From assembly GCA_003216575.1 (NCBI GenBank), contig QCIR01000001.1:124001-188000 (forward strand): 64,000 nt of DNA. Reading direction: 5' to 3'. The stretch's first letter is position 1; each line of letters begins with the position of its first letter. This DNA is from Prochlorococcus sp. AG-402-M23. GTDB lineage: Bacteria; Cyanobacteriota; Cyanobacteriia; PCC-6307; Cyanobiaceae. A model generated the notes under the pieces. It did not search any database, was not told the DNA's origin, and worked only from the letters and a program-made list of their open reading frames with translations. Position numbers and translations under genes: made by a program. Below, in pieces: positions 50,542 through 60,393 of the stretch.

Positions 50542-50912
50542 GCTGATAATTTACCAAACGCAGTACTCAGATCTGGGGCCAAATGAAGAAACTCCTCTAG
50601 TCGAACAAGTTTTATAGTTTGAACAACTCGTGGATTTCCAACAACATTAAAAGCTCTTTTCGACTCATTACATTTTTTTGCCGCTTGAACCATTGCCCCT
50701 AGTCCAGAGGAATCAATAAAGTCGATGTTAGTTAAATCAATAACTACTGAAAGTTGATTTGAAGCTAAAACTTCATTGATATATGTAGTGAATTGCTTCT
50801 CTGAATATGCATCTAGTTGACCAGTGAAATTTAACACCAAGCAACCATTTTGCTGGTTAAAACCACCTCTAAGAGAAACAGTAAGTCGTTGTAATTCAGC
50901 TATGGGATCAAT
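50538..50912 (-). CDS. STAS-domain anti-sigma factor antagonist; 5' end uncertain
   Basis: VIDLTNIDFIDSSGLGAMVQAAKK signature. In-frame IAELQRLTVSLRGGFNQQNGCLVLNFTGQLDAYSE extends upstream of the TTG start used by the ORF track (50840). Upper bound given is the limit just inside the in-frame TAG. Confidence 0.8.
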   Translation of the reverse strand: MDPIAELQRLTVSLRGGFNQQNGCLVLNFTGQLDAYSEKQFTTYINEVLASNQLSVVIDLTNIDFIDSSGLGAMVQAAKKCNESKRAFNVVGNPRVVQTIKLVRLEEFLHLAPDLSTAFGKLSA

Positions 50913-50954
50913 CCCCTATTACTTCATGATGGAAGTGTAGTTATAGAAACCAAA

Positions 50955-52109
50955 TTAATCCACGATTCTTCTTCGATCTTCTATTAAGGTTACGAAATGA
51001 TTAAAATGATGGTCAGCGTCATGAGGGCCCGGGCTTGCCTCAGGGTGATATTGAACTCCAAAGAACGGTCTATCAATAACTGAAATTGCAGCAACTGTTT
51101 GATCATTTAAATTGAATTTGGTGATTTTTATTTTTTCTGAATTTAAAGACTCTGAACTTAAAGCGAAACCATGGTTCTGACTTGTTATTTCAACTTGTCC
51201 ATTCAAGCCACAAGGATGATTAAGTCCTCTATGTCCATAAGATAATTTAAAAGTTTCACCTCCAAGAGCCAATCCAAGAATCTGATGACCCAAGCAAATC
51301 CCAAAAACAGGCAATCTATCTAATGCAATTAAATCTTTAGCCAATTTAATACCACTATCAACTGTGGCTGGGTCGCCAGGTCCATTAGAAAGAAAGACAC
51401 CCTCAGGAGATAAATCTAAAACATCAGAAATAGAAGCATTCGCAGGCAAAATAGTAACTTCACAACCATGAGCCACTAAGCGATCCAAGATCGATTGCTT
51501 TATTCCAAAATCTATAGCAACAACTTTGTAAGGGTTTGTTTTAATAATTTTAATTCTTTTATCAAATGAAACAGGACATGCTGAATTAACTTTAAATGCG
51601 TACTTAGTGGATACTTTATCAACAAGATTAAGTCCACTCATTGAAGGAGATTTCTTTAATATTGAAAATAATTCCTCTAACGAATAGCTTGATTCAGAAG
51701 AAATTATTCCATTCAAAGTCCCAGAATCCCTGAGATGTCTAACCAGTCCTCTTGTATCAATTCCATGAATTCCAACCACATTTTCATATTTTAACCATTT
51801 TTCTAAAGATTTTTCTTGCCTCCAATTACTAGCAACTTCCGATATTTGGCGAGTTATCACACCTTTTACAGAAGGATGTGAGGATTCACTATCCTCAGAA
51901 TTAATACCGGTATTTCCAATCTCAGGGTAGGTAAAAGTAATAAGCTGACCAAAATAACTTGGATCAGTTACAACCTCTTGATATCCAGTCATTCCAGTAT
52001 TAAATACGACTTCTCCTGAAACAGTGCCTATTGCACCAAACGAAATCCCTTCAAAATACGAACCATCTTCTAATAACAATATTGCAGAACAATCAGTATC
52101 AAAAAACAT
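50955..52109 (-). CDS. carA: Carbamoyl-phosphate synthase small subunit
   Basis: [46 protein letters not shown]. Confidence 0.95.
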   Translation of the reverse strand: MFFDTDCSAILLLEDGSYFEGISFGAIGTVSGEVVFNTGMTGYQEVVTDPSYFGQLITFTYPEIGNTGINSEDSESSHPSVKGVITRQISEVASNWRQEKSLEKWLKYENVVGIHGIDTRGLVRHLRDSGTLNGIISSESSYSLEELFSILKKSPSMSGLNLVDKVSTKYAFKVNSACPVSFDKRIKIIKTNPYKVVAIDFGIKQSILDRLVAHGCEVTILPANASISDVLDLSPEGVFLSNGPGDPATVDSGIKLAKDLIALDRLPVFGICLGHQILGLALGGETFKLSYGHRGLNHPCGLNGQVEITSQNHGFALSSESLNSEKIKITKFNLNDQTVAAISVIDRPFFGVQYHPEASPGPHDADHHFNHFVTLIEDRRRIVD

Positions 52110-52135
52110 TAGAGAGAGTATATAAAGTTAAAGTA

Positions 52136-53173
52136 TTAGATGGCTAGAAAATCTCTTAACTGCTTAAAAATAAGCCAAGATTTATTTGTATTTAAGCAAT
52201 CTAATGATAATTTGACACCTAAAGATAAATTATCTTCGTATCCTGAGACCCATAAGACCAAAGCAGTATTTAAGGCCACGACTTCCTTATGGTATTTGTC
52301 TCCTTCACCATTGAATAAAGCCTTTAAAATCTGAGTATTAGTTTGCAAATCATCGCCCTTTAAACTTTCATTAGAAATTTCACTAAGTCCGAGGTCACTG
52401 GGATGAATAATTTCAGTTCTTATAGAGTCGTTATCTAAGAACCGAAATTGATTAGCACCAGCCAAAGATGCCTCGTCTAACCCCCCTGCTCCATGAACAA
52501 CTACAGCTCTTTTAAGATCCATCCTTTTTAAAGCTAAGGCCATTGGATCAAGTAAGTTAGCATTAGCCACTCCTAATACTTGAGCCTTCGGGTTAAGTGG
52601 ATTAACTAACGGTCCAAGCAAATTAAAAATAGTTCTAACTCCCAAGCTTTTTCTCAATGGTGCAAGACCTACTAAAGAAGGATGCCAAGAAGGTGCAAAA
52701 AGAAATGTAATCCCGAAATTCATTAAGGCTTCAATAGCTTTTTCGGAAGAAACTTTTAAAGGTAGCCCAAGACTTTCTAAGACATCAGCAGAACCAACTT
52801 TGCCGCTAGCACTTCGATTTCCGTGTTTAGCAATTTTCACACCTAAAGCAGCTGAAACGAAAGCTACTGCGGTAGAAATATTGAATGTGTTTGCCCCATC
52901 GCCACCAGTTCCACAGGTGTCAACTAAATCAAAAGATGGGAGGATGCATGGAGTAGATGAAGCATTTTGAAGAATTTTTGCCATTACTGAAAGTTCTTCA
53001 CCAGAGATCCCTTTAGCTCTAAATGCCGCTAAAAATGCTCCAGTTTGAACTGGCTCAATTTTATTTCCCAGCCATGCATTCATTAAGAATTTAGATTGCT
53101 CCTCCGTTAAATCCTTTGCCGAAAGAAGTGATTCAAGTATTACTGAAAAAGTTATAGGGTTTGATGAGGTCAT
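52136..53173 (-). CDS. trpD: Anthranilate phosphoribosyltransferase
   Basis: [44 protein letters not shown]. Confidence 0.95.
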   Translation of the reverse strand: MTSSNPITFSVILESLLSAKDLTEEQSKFLMNAWLGNKIEPVQTGAFLAAFRAKGISGEELSVMAKILQNASSTPCILPSFDLVDTCGTGGDGANTFNISTAVAFVSAALGVKIAKHGNRSASGKVGSADVLESLGLPLKVSSEKAIEALMNFGITFLFAPSWHPSLVGLAPLRKSLGVRTIFNLLGPLVNPLNPKAQVLGVANANLLDPMALALKRMDLKRAVVVHGAGGLDEASLAGANQFRFLDNDSIRTEIIHPSDLGLSEISNESLKGDDLQTNTQILKALFNGEGDKYHKEVVALNTALVLWVSGYEDNLSLGVKLSLDCLNTNKSWLIFKQLRDFLAI

Positions 53174-53282
53174 TTATCAGAAAAAGGCTATTTGCTTTGC
53201 ATTACAGGCTGAATATAAATATTAACTTAGTAATATATAAGTCTATTGCAGAAGTTTTAAATAAAAAAATAATTTTCTAACT

Positions 53283-53594
53283 TTAAGCTTGAGAAGAATC
53301 TGACGTATCAAATCCTGAACCAACGTTATCAGTGCCTGAAGAGCTATTAGGACGAAAGCCCTCTGACCAAATTGTTCTTGTTATTTCCTCTAACTTTTCA
53401 CGATTAAGTCCCCATTTTTTTAATAGTTTGTTCATGTCTGCATTTAGATCTTCTGCGCCATTAAAGTCCTGATAGCGTATTAATAATCTGGCGAGCTCAA
53501 CAAACTCACGAGATGTTGGAGAATCTATAGAGCATAAACGATCAATATTTTCTCTATCTGTTGAATAAAGTGGGTGATTTTGGGCCTCATTCAT
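53283..53594 (-). CDS. DUF3288 family protein
   Basis: NHPLYSTDRENIDRLCSIDSPTSREFVELARLLIRYQDFNGAEDLNADMNKLLKKWGL. Confidence 0.78.
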   Translation of the reverse strand: MNEAQNHPLYSTDRENIDRLCSIDSPTSREFVELARLLIRYQDFNGAEDLNADMNKLLKKWGLNREKLEEITRTIWSEGFRPNSSSGTDNVGSGFDTSDSSQA

Positions 53595-53669
53595 AAAACA
53601 CTTAAATTTAGTTTTTGCTCACGTCCATTGGCTTATATTGCCTAGGTTAATGAGCATATTAATAAAAGA

Positions 53670-55421
53670 ATGGCTGCATTAAGACTAGATCTAATAAAAA
53701 ACTATCTGAGACCCCACAAAAAGGAGTTATTGATAGGGGGAGTATGTCTGATTTTTGTAAATATTTTGAGCGTCGCTATTCCTATGGAAGTCAGAAACAT
53801 AGTCGATGATCTAAAAAAAGGTTTTACTTTTTCTGATGTCTTCAATAAGTCCATATGGCTAATACTTTTAGCGACGGTAATGGGTTCAGTAAGATTGCTA
53901 TCTAGGCAATTAGTTTTTGGAGTTGGCAGACAAGTAGAGGTCTCATTAAGACAGAAATTATTTGATCACATGCTCGAACAAGATCCAGGCTGGGTTCAAA
54001 CGATAGGAACTGGAGAAGTTATCACTAGAGCTACTAGTGATTTAGAAAATATAAGAAGATTACTGGGCTTTACGGTCCTTAGTCTTACTAATACTTTTTT
54101 GGCATATGCATTCACATTGCCAGCAATGCTAACAATCGATCCGCTTCTAACTTTTTTTGCTATTTCCATTTACCCAATATTGCTTGGAACAGTTGGTTTG
54201 TTTGGTGGAAGAATGGTTAAGCAACGAAAAAGACAACAAAAAGCATTATCTGAATTAAGTGAATTGATACAAGAAGATCTTTCTGGAATAAGCGCAATAA
54301 AAATTTATGGTCAAGAGCAAGCTGAGCAAAAAGCATTCAATAAATTAAACATTAGATATAGAGATGCTGCTATTAACCTTGCTAGAACTGCTAGTACATT
54401 GTTCCCATTACTTCAAGGTTTATCCTCAATATCATTACTACTCCTGATTGCAATTGGTAGTGGACAACTTTCAAGGGGTAGCCTTACTGTAGGTGGTCTA
54501 GTTGCATTAATTCTTTATGTTGAAAGACTCGTTTTCCCAACAGCCTTATTAGGTTTTACACTCAATACTTTTCAATTAGGTCAGGTAAGCTTAGAAAGAG
54601 TCGAAGAGATATTAAATCATGAACCTACAATAAAAGATAGAGACAACACAATAACTATAGAAAAGCCTATATCAGGTAAATTAGAAGCTAAAAATCTAAC
54701 AATAAAGTATGAAGCCTCTACAAGAAAAATACTTGATGAGATCTCATTTAAAATAAACCCAGGTGAAATTGTTGCATTAGTAGGGCCTGTTGGATGTGGC
54801 AAAACAACATTAGCTAGAGCATTAGGAAGGATGATAAATATTGATCAGGGGAGATTATTCTTAGATGATTATGATATTACTGAATTGAAATTGAAAGATT
54901 TAAGAAGCAATATTACCCTAGTACCGCAAGAAGGTTATCTTTTTACTGAAACTCTGACTGAAAATATTAGATACGGGAATCCTGAAGCTTCAATAAATAA
55001 AGTTGAGGAGTCAGCCTATGAAGCTCGAATGTCAGATGATATTAAAGGTTTTCCAGATGGATTAAACACCCTTGTAGGGGAAAGAGGCATAACTCTAAGT
55101 GGAGGTCAAAGGCAACGAACAGCCCTTAGTAGAGCATTATTAGTAGATTCAAAAATAATAGTTTTAGATGACGCATTAGCTAGTGTTGACAATAAAACTG
55201 CCTCCGCAATACTCCAAACAATAAAAAAACAATTTAATAAGACTGTTTTAATGATTAGCCATCAATTATCTGCTGCAGCGGCCTGTGATCGCATCTTAGT
55301 TATGAATGAGGGTAAAATCATACAAGAAGGATCACATCAAATCTTAATTAATAAAAACGGTTTGTATAAAAGCATGTGGGAAAGGGAAAAAGCTAAAGAG
55401 CAAATACAAGAAGAGTATTAA
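53670..55421 (+). CDS. ABC exporter (fused TM and ATP-binding domains, MsbA/MDR-like)
   Basis: ABC TMD followed by GPVGCGKTT, LSGGQRQRTALSRALLVDSKIIVLDDALASVD. Confidence 0.92.
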   Translation: MAALRLDLIKNYLRPHKKELLIGGVCLIFVNILSVAIPMEVRNIVDDLKKGFTFSDVFNKSIWLILLATVMGSVRLLSRQLVFGVGRQVEVSLRQKLFDHMLEQDPGWVQTIGTGEVITRATSDLENIRRLLGFTVLSLTNTFLAYAFTLPAMLTIDPLLTFFAISIYPILLGTVGLFGGRMVKQRKRQQKALSELSELIQEDLSGISAIKIYGQEQAEQKAFNKLNIRYRDAAINLARTASTLFPLLQGLSSISLLLLIAIGSGQLSRGSLTVGGLVALILYVERLVFPTALLGFTLNTFQLGQVSLERVEEILNHEPTIKDRDNTITIEKPISGKLEAKNLTIKYEASTRKILDEISFKINPGEIVALVGPVGCGKTTLARALGRMINIDQGRLFLDDYDITELKLKDLRSNITLVPQEGYLFTETLTENIRYGNPEASINKVEESAYEARMSDDIKGFPDGLNTLVGERGITLSGGQRQRTALSRALLVDSKIIVLDDALASVDNKTASAILQTIKKQFNKTVLMISHQLSAAAACDRILVMNEGKIIQEGSHQILINKNGLYKSMWEREKAKEQIQEEY

Positions 55422-55511
55422 GGAATACTTATTAAAGTTTTTTAATCAATTCAATTTAAATTAGATAAAAGCTAGAAAAACAATTATGTTCAATAAATTA
55501 ATTATGATTTC

Positions 55512-55757
55512 ATGAACACATTTTCAAATTATAAACTTATTTGCGACCTTGAATTTGGTGATATCTATATTCAAATCCTTTCATGGATGGGAGTAATTTT
55601 TGTAAGTCTTGCTGCAGGGCTTGCACTTATGGGGTCATCAAGACCAATTTTTGCCCTTTTAGGCGTAGGTTTGATTCTAGTACTGAGCCTTCCATTCTTA
55701 TTATTTGCCTTTGTTACAACACTAATAAATCATATTAAAATAGAAACTATAAATTAA
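55512..55757 (+). CDS. Small conserved membrane protein
   Basis: Two hydrophobic helices, complete 81-aa ORF. Confidence 0.6.
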   Translation: MNTFSNYKLICDLEFGDIYIQILSWMGVIFVSLAAGLALMGSSRPIFALLGVGLILVLSLPFLLFAFVTTLINHIKIETIN

Positions 55758-55760
55758 ATT

Positions 55761-56510
55761 ATGATTAAAAGAATAATCCAAGATATATTATCAAAATTAA
55801 ATCAGCTATATTCAAATAAAAATCCTATAAATCAGAGTAAAAAAGTGCTCCTCCACACAATATTAAAAAGTGATCTTAAGGCAGAGATGAAAGATAATGA
55901 GGAAGAAATTCTTTTTGGATGTGGTTGCTTTTGGGGAGCAGAAAAAGGTTTTTGGAGACTCCCAGGTGTAATTTCAACATCCGTAGGCTATGCAGGTGGA
56001 AGAAGAGAGAATCCAACCTATGGAGAAGTATGCACTGGTTTAACAGGGCATACAGAAGTAGTAAGAGTTGTATGGAATAAGAATCAAATAGATCAAAGTG
56101 ATTTATTAAAATTATTTTGGGAGTGTCATGACCCAACACAAGGCAATCGTCAAGGTAATGACACAGGAAGTCAATACAGATCTGCTATTTATACGAGTAC
56201 GAAGGATCAATTAATTAAAGCTAAAGAAAGCAAAAAGAGTTATCAACAAGAACTAAGCAAGAATGGATTTGGTGAAATAACAACAGAGATTGAAAATGAC
56301 ATTAAATTCTTTTTTGCGGAGGATTATCACCAACAATATTTAACAAAGCCAGGTAGCAGGCCATATTGCTCAGCTATGCCAACAAAAGTTGAATTCAAAG
56401 ATTATGTCGGGTCAAACTTTAAACTTACTCAAAAAATATGGGCAAATTATAATTGGGATATAAGTCATTGTATTCTAAGAGGAGAAAATACACCAATTCA
56501 TTCTGATTAA
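55761..56510 (+). CDS. msrA: Peptide-methionine (S)-S-oxide reductase
   Basis: EILFGCGCFWGAEKGFWRLPGVISTSVGYAGG (GCFWG motif). Confidence 0.94.
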   Translation: MIKRIIQDILSKLNQLYSNKNPINQSKKVLLHTILKSDLKAEMKDNEEEILFGCGCFWGAEKGFWRLPGVISTSVGYAGGRRENPTYGEVCTGLTGHTEVVRVVWNKNQIDQSDLLKLFWECHDPTQGNRQGNDTGSQYRSAIYTSTKDQLIKAKESKKSYQQELSKNGFGEITTEIENDIKFFFAEDYHQQYLTKPGSRPYCSAMPTKVEFKDYVGSNFKLTQKIWANYNWDISHCILRGENTPIHSD

Positions 56511-56512
56511 TA

Positions 56513-56698
56513 ATGAATGACCAATTACCAGACAAGACAGTTTTACTAATTATTCTAGCAACGTTATTATTAGTATTTTTTTTAATATTTAGTTTTAAAT
56601 CTAATAAGATTGAACAAGAAAGAACAATTCAGTGGATGGATAGTTCATCTAGAACTGAACCTGTATTAACAAAACAAAGCAATGAAGATTTTATCTGA
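56513..56698 (+). CDS. Small single-TM hypothetical protein
   Basis: VLLIILATLLLVFFLIFSF; starts 2 nt after the msrA stop. Confidence 0.5.
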   Translation: MNDQLPDKTVLLIILATLLLVFFLIFSFKSNKIEQERTIQWMDSSSRTEPVLTKQSNEDFI

Positions 56699-56715
56699 TG
56701 ATTAAGATTTAACAA

Positions 56716-57030
56716 ATGAAAAACGATGAAATTCAAAAAAATATCGAAAAAACAAGAATCAATATATATAATATTCTTGCGATTATAATTGTAATTATTC
56801 CTGAATATATTGCAGAAATAATTTATGCGCTTGAAGTCTCACAACATAAAAGCATATTAGCCTATGAAGGTGAAGAATGGAATAAGAATACTGAATTAAA
56901 GCTTTCCAAAATGAATATTTTTGAGTTAAGGATAGCCGCTAAAAAACTTCGAATTCATGGCTATTCTAGTGATAACAGGGATACACTTATTAGACGAATA
57001 ACAAGAAAGACAAATAGAAGAATTAAATGA
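56716..57030 (+). CDS. Hypothetical protein: N-terminal TM plus C-terminal SAP/Rho_N-like helix pair
   Basis: NILAIIIVIIPEYIAEIIYAL then LSKMNIFELRIAAKKLRIHGYSSDNRDTLIRRITRK. Confidence 0.6.
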   Translation: MKNDEIQKNIEKTRINIYNILAIIIVIIPEYIAEIIYALEVSQHKSILAYEGEEWNKNTELKLSKMNIFELRIAAKKLRIHGYSSDNRDTLIRRITRKTNRRIK

Positions 57031-57082
57031 AAACCATTAAATAATTTAATCATTAGGAAGTACTTGTGATACCTTACGAATA

Positions 57083-57156
57083 CGGGACGTAGCGCAGCTT
57101 GGTAGCGCACCACTTTGGGGTAGTGGGGGTCGTGGGTTCAAATCCCGCCGTTCCGA
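57083..57156 (+). tRNA. tRNA-Pro(GGG)
   Basis: cgggacgtagcgcagcttggtagcgcaccactttggggtagtgggggtcgtgggttcaaatcccgccgttccg; anticodon stem CCACT/AGTGG, loop TTGGGGT. Confidence 0.93.
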
Positions 57157-57172
57157 TAAAATCAATTAATTA

Positions 57173-57331
57173 TTAATCAGAGTCATTCACCAAAGATTGA
57201 ATAAGTTTAGTTGTAGTAATCAAAACAGCCAAAAAGACAAAAAGAGTTAAAAATATAATAAGACCAAAGACCAAAGGCGATATTTCAATTTCGCCAAAAG
57301 AGACTAAGAATAAAAGATTAAAAAAACTCAT
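57173..57331 (-). CDS. Small single-TM protein, 52 aa
   Basis: MSFFNLLFLVSFGEIEISPLVFGLIIFLTLFVFLAVLITTTKLIQSLVNDSD*; not in the ORF track. Confidence 0.5.
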   Translation of the reverse strand: MSFFNLLFLVSFGEIEISPLVFGLIIFLTLFVFLAVLITTTKLIQSLVNDSD

Positions 57332-57390
57332 AAATACTAAGAACCTAATACAATAACTAATATTAAAGCAATATGTAAATAATTTTGAAT

Positions 57391-58230
57391 TTATAAAGTA
57401 GACAAAACAAACACACCAAAGGCTAAACGGTAATATACAAAAATAAAAGTATTATTTCGTTTCAAGAATTTAATAAACATATCAATGGCAATCATTGAAG
57501 AGAAGAAAGATGAAATAACACCTATAATTGTTGGGAGAATATCTATAGTAGATGATGTTCTAAATAAGTTAAAAAGTTCAATAAATCCTGATATTGAAAT
57601 AGCAGGAATCCCAATAAGAAAAGAAAGTCTAGCAGCTGTTTGTCTTTCAATACCAGAAAATAATGCAGATGTTAAAGTAATCCCAGATCTAGAGACACCA
57701 GGAAATATTGCTAGAGATTGTGAAATACCTAACCATATAATGTCTATCAGTTTAATGTCTGAAAATAACTTTTTCTTTTGACCATGAACTTCAGAAATAG
57801 CAAGTAAACAAGACATAACAATAGAAACTATGGCGATAAAAAATAAACCCCTAAAATATGAAGAAGAGAAATCAGGCCAAATTAATTTAAATAATAAACC
57901 GATAAATAATATAGGAATAGTGGCAATAAAAATATAAGTAACTAATCTTGTATTATCATCCTTAAAAAAATTACGATGATTTAAAATGGAATACAAGGAT
58001 TTAATAATTATGCGTAAATCATTACGAAAATAAAGAATAATCGCAAAAGCACTGCCTAATTGAAGAGATGCTGATATAGAAACACCAGGATCACTCCAAC
58101 CTAAAAGATAAGGAACAACTTTTAAATGAGCGGTACTACTAATAGGAAGGAACTCCGTAACGCCCTGAAGAAGACCTAATAAAAAAGATTGAATACAATT
58201 AAAAACAAATTGATTTAGTACGTTAGGCAT
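57391..58230 (-). CDS. uppP: Undecaprenyl-diphosphatase
   Basis: LLGLLQGVTEFLPISSTAHLKVVPYLLGW and FPGVSRSGITLTSALFSG. Confidence 0.94.
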   Translation of the reverse strand: MPNVLNQFVFNCIQSFLLGLLQGVTEFLPISSTAHLKVVPYLLGWSDPGVSISASLQLGSAFAIILYFRNDLRIIIKSLYSILNHRNFFKDDNTRLVTYIFIATIPILFIGLLFKLIWPDFSSSYFRGLFFIAIVSIVMSCLLAISEVHGQKKKLFSDIKLIDIIWLGISQSLAIFPGVSRSGITLTSALFSGIERQTAARLSFLIGIPAISISGFIELFNLFRTSSTIDILPTIIGVISSFFSSMIAIDMFIKFLKRNNTFIFVYYRLAFGVFVLSTL

Positions 58231-58314
58231 ATTTTAAAAACATAAAAAAAAAAATTGCAAATTCGAAGAAACTTCAATTAGTATATCTATAATTATAAAA
58301 TTAGAATAAAAATC

Positions 58315-58596
58315 ATGAGGAAAAAGATTATTTTCCCATTAATAATTGCAATATCATCTCTATTAGGTTTACCAGCCAGTGCAAAAGCAAATTACTGGCT
58401 AGTTATAGGAAGCTATAGACAAGGTCCAGGAGGAAAGCCACAAGTAAGTGGGATAACAAGTCCTACATTATTTGCAATACCTATCGGAACAGAGAAAATG
58501 TGTGTGGAAGCAGGGAAGAAAATTGAAAATGATATATACAAACCTGTATGGCAGTTTGATAGCAAATGGACTTGCATCAAAAATTCAAGTCATTAA
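58315..58596 (+). CDS. Hypothetical secreted protein
   Basis: Signal peptide ending ASAKA, then YWLVIGSYRQGPGGKPQVSGITSPTLFAIPIGTEKMCVEAGKKI. Confidence 0.6.
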   Translation: MRKKIIFPLIIAISSLLGLPASAKANYWLVIGSYRQGPGGKPQVSGITSPTLFAIPIGTEKMCVEAGKKIENDIYKPVWQFDSKWTCIKNSSH

Positions 58597-58631
58597 ATAT
58601 ATTCAAAAAAAAAGGTTTGTAAAAATAAGAA

Positions 58632-58769
58632 TTATCTTTGCACATCATGAGCACATCCATCTCCTTCATAATCATCACTATTGTAGTAACCATTCTTTGT
58701 GCCGAAAAAAAAAACTGCAGACAACACAAATGGTATAGCTACAAAAACCAAGAACCCTGATAAGTTCAA
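58632..58769 (-). CDS. Possible small TTG-start membrane protein, 45 aa
   Basis: (M)NLSGFLVFVAIPFVLSAVFFFGTKNGYYNSDDYEGDGCAHDVQR*; one TM then an acidic tail. No ATG available in frame nearby. Confidence 0.35.
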   Translation of the reverse strand: MNLSGFLVFVAIPFVLSAVFFFGTKNGYYNSDDYEGDGCAHDVQR

Positions 58770-58876
58770 ATTATGAAGTGCAAATATTAATAAATATATT
58801 CTAACTAAAAAAAGATGCCTATAAATTAAAGATTCTTAAAATAAAATTAATATAGCGTACCAATTGTGGATATGAA

Positions 58877-59254
58877 TTAATTGAACCTACCAAGGATTGG
58901 GTTAACAGCAAATTCAATAATAAAATAAGTAATTAAAAGCCAAGATAAAATAAAAAAGATAACCAAACTAGGACCTTTTAAAAAAGGTTGAAAATAATTG
59001 ATACCACCATCTCCCTCTAGAAAAGAACGGCATTCCTTAACCTGAGAATTAGCAAGTCGATAATAATCTGAACAAGGCAACCTATTGTCAACATAGATTT
59101 TTCTTAGATTATTAATGAGTGGGTCTGGCTTATCAGTTATTAAAAAGGCAACTAGTTCTCCTGGCCTTAAATCAATTCGAGTTCGCTCAAGGTTGCTAGT
59201 AACGCCTATATTAAATAAATCGCCATTTTGAATTAAATAAACATAAGAAGCCAT
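58877..59254 (-). CDS. GIY-YIG-like domain protein with C-terminal TM segment
   Basis: ASYVYLIQNGDLFNIGVTSNLERTRIDLRPGELVAFLITDKPD then LVIFFILSWLLITYFIIEFAV. Confidence 0.6.
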   Translation of the reverse strand: MASYVYLIQNGDLFNIGVTSNLERTRIDLRPGELVAFLITDKPDPLINNLRKIYVDNRLPCSDYYRLANSQVKECRSFLEGDGGINYFQPFLKGPSLVIFFILSWLLITYFIIEFAVNPILGRFN

Positions 59255-59379
59255 TTTATAGGCAAGAAAAAGTTATATTAAATTATAATAGGTTGAGAAA
59301 AGGATAAAGGATATAAGGTTAACAAAACATAAAATACAAAGAAAATTGATTAGAATTTATTTAATTATTCTTGCAATTA

Positions 59380-60393
59380 TTAGAAATCATATTTATTAGT
59401 ATAAAGATTAATAATACTACGATCATGATTAATTTCAATCGTTGTATCTGAATTTATGCTTAATAAACTTTCTTGAGGAATAGAGGCCTGAATCATCCGA
59501 ACAAAATCTTTTAATCTATTGTCTTTTAAACCTGCACCTTTTAATTTAATCATTTCTTCCTCCTGTTGTCTTTTCCATAAAACTGTATTATTAAACTGAG
59601 GTGATTTTAAATGCCAAATTTTCTCAAACATTTTCCATATTTGGCTATATTCTATAAGAGATTCCTGAATCAAAATGCGATACTGCTCTTCAGCTGGACT
59701 AAGTGATAAATTATATTTTTGTTCAGATGTATATTCTAAATCCATATGATTTGAAATCGGCTCACAACCAACAAACCAGCCTTCCAAAATTAAAACTTTA
59801 GTCCGAAATTCACACCATCCAGATCTATCTCCTTTCCCATCTCTTAGAGACTTATCAAAAATTGGACATTTTAAATAACCGGTATTTAAAAACGTATCTA
59901 ATGATTTATTCAATAAATCTATAGAGTGACTTCCTGGAAATCCTCTTGAAACATTCCATGGATTGCCATCCAAAGCAATATCCATTTGTTTGCCAGGCAA
60001 ATAAAAATCATCCAAAGATATAACTTTAATGTCTAAGCATAGCTCTCTAGCTACATTATTAATCCAAGAACCGAGAGTAGATTTACCGGACCCTGGAAGT
60101 CCCGAGAATCCAATTATAATAGGATAGTTCATGCTCTCAATATATTTTTCTAAAAGAGAAAAAAAAGGAAATGATAATGACCATTTCCAATCTAATTTAG
60201 TATTTGGCTTCCAATATTTTTCAACAATAGTTTTCCTATTAAGATCAGACCATGTGTTAAAAAAAAGTAGTGGGTTTAACGATAAGTCTTCAAGGAAAGA
60301 CAGATAAATGTCAAAAGAAAAGTCAAATTCATCCTTTATATCCTTTAGGAAAATACTATTAAGTTCATCATCATTAATAGTATTTTTAATCAT
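59380..60393 (-). CDS. Glycerate kinase (GLYK-type D-glycerate 3-kinase)
   Basis: P-loop IIGFSGLPGSGKSTLGSWI, VISLDDFYLPGKQMD, GNPWNVSRGFPGSHSIDLL. Confidence 0.85.
   Translation of the reverse strand: MIKNTINDDELNSIFLKDIKDEFDFSFDIYLSFLEDLSLNPLLFFNTWSDLNRKTIVEKYWKPNTKLDWKWSLSFPFFSLLEKYIESMNYPIIIGFSGLPGSGKSTLGSWINNVARELCLDIKVISLDDFYLPGKQMDIALDGNPWNVSRGFPGSHSIDLLNKSLDTFLNTGYLKCPIFDKSLRDGKGDRSGWCEFRTKVLILEGWFVGCEPISNHMDLEYTSEQKYNLSLSPAEEQYRILIQESLIEYSQIWKMFEKIWHLKSPQFNNTVLWKRQQEEEMIKLKGAGLKDNRLKDFVRMIQASIPQESLLSINSDTTIEINHDRSIINLYTNKYDF

Noticed and set aside
58472-58738. 88-aa plus-strand ORF overlapping 58315-58596
   Set aside because: Low-complexity His-rich tail, overlaps a better ORF with a signal peptide, and antisense to a more plausible small TM frame.
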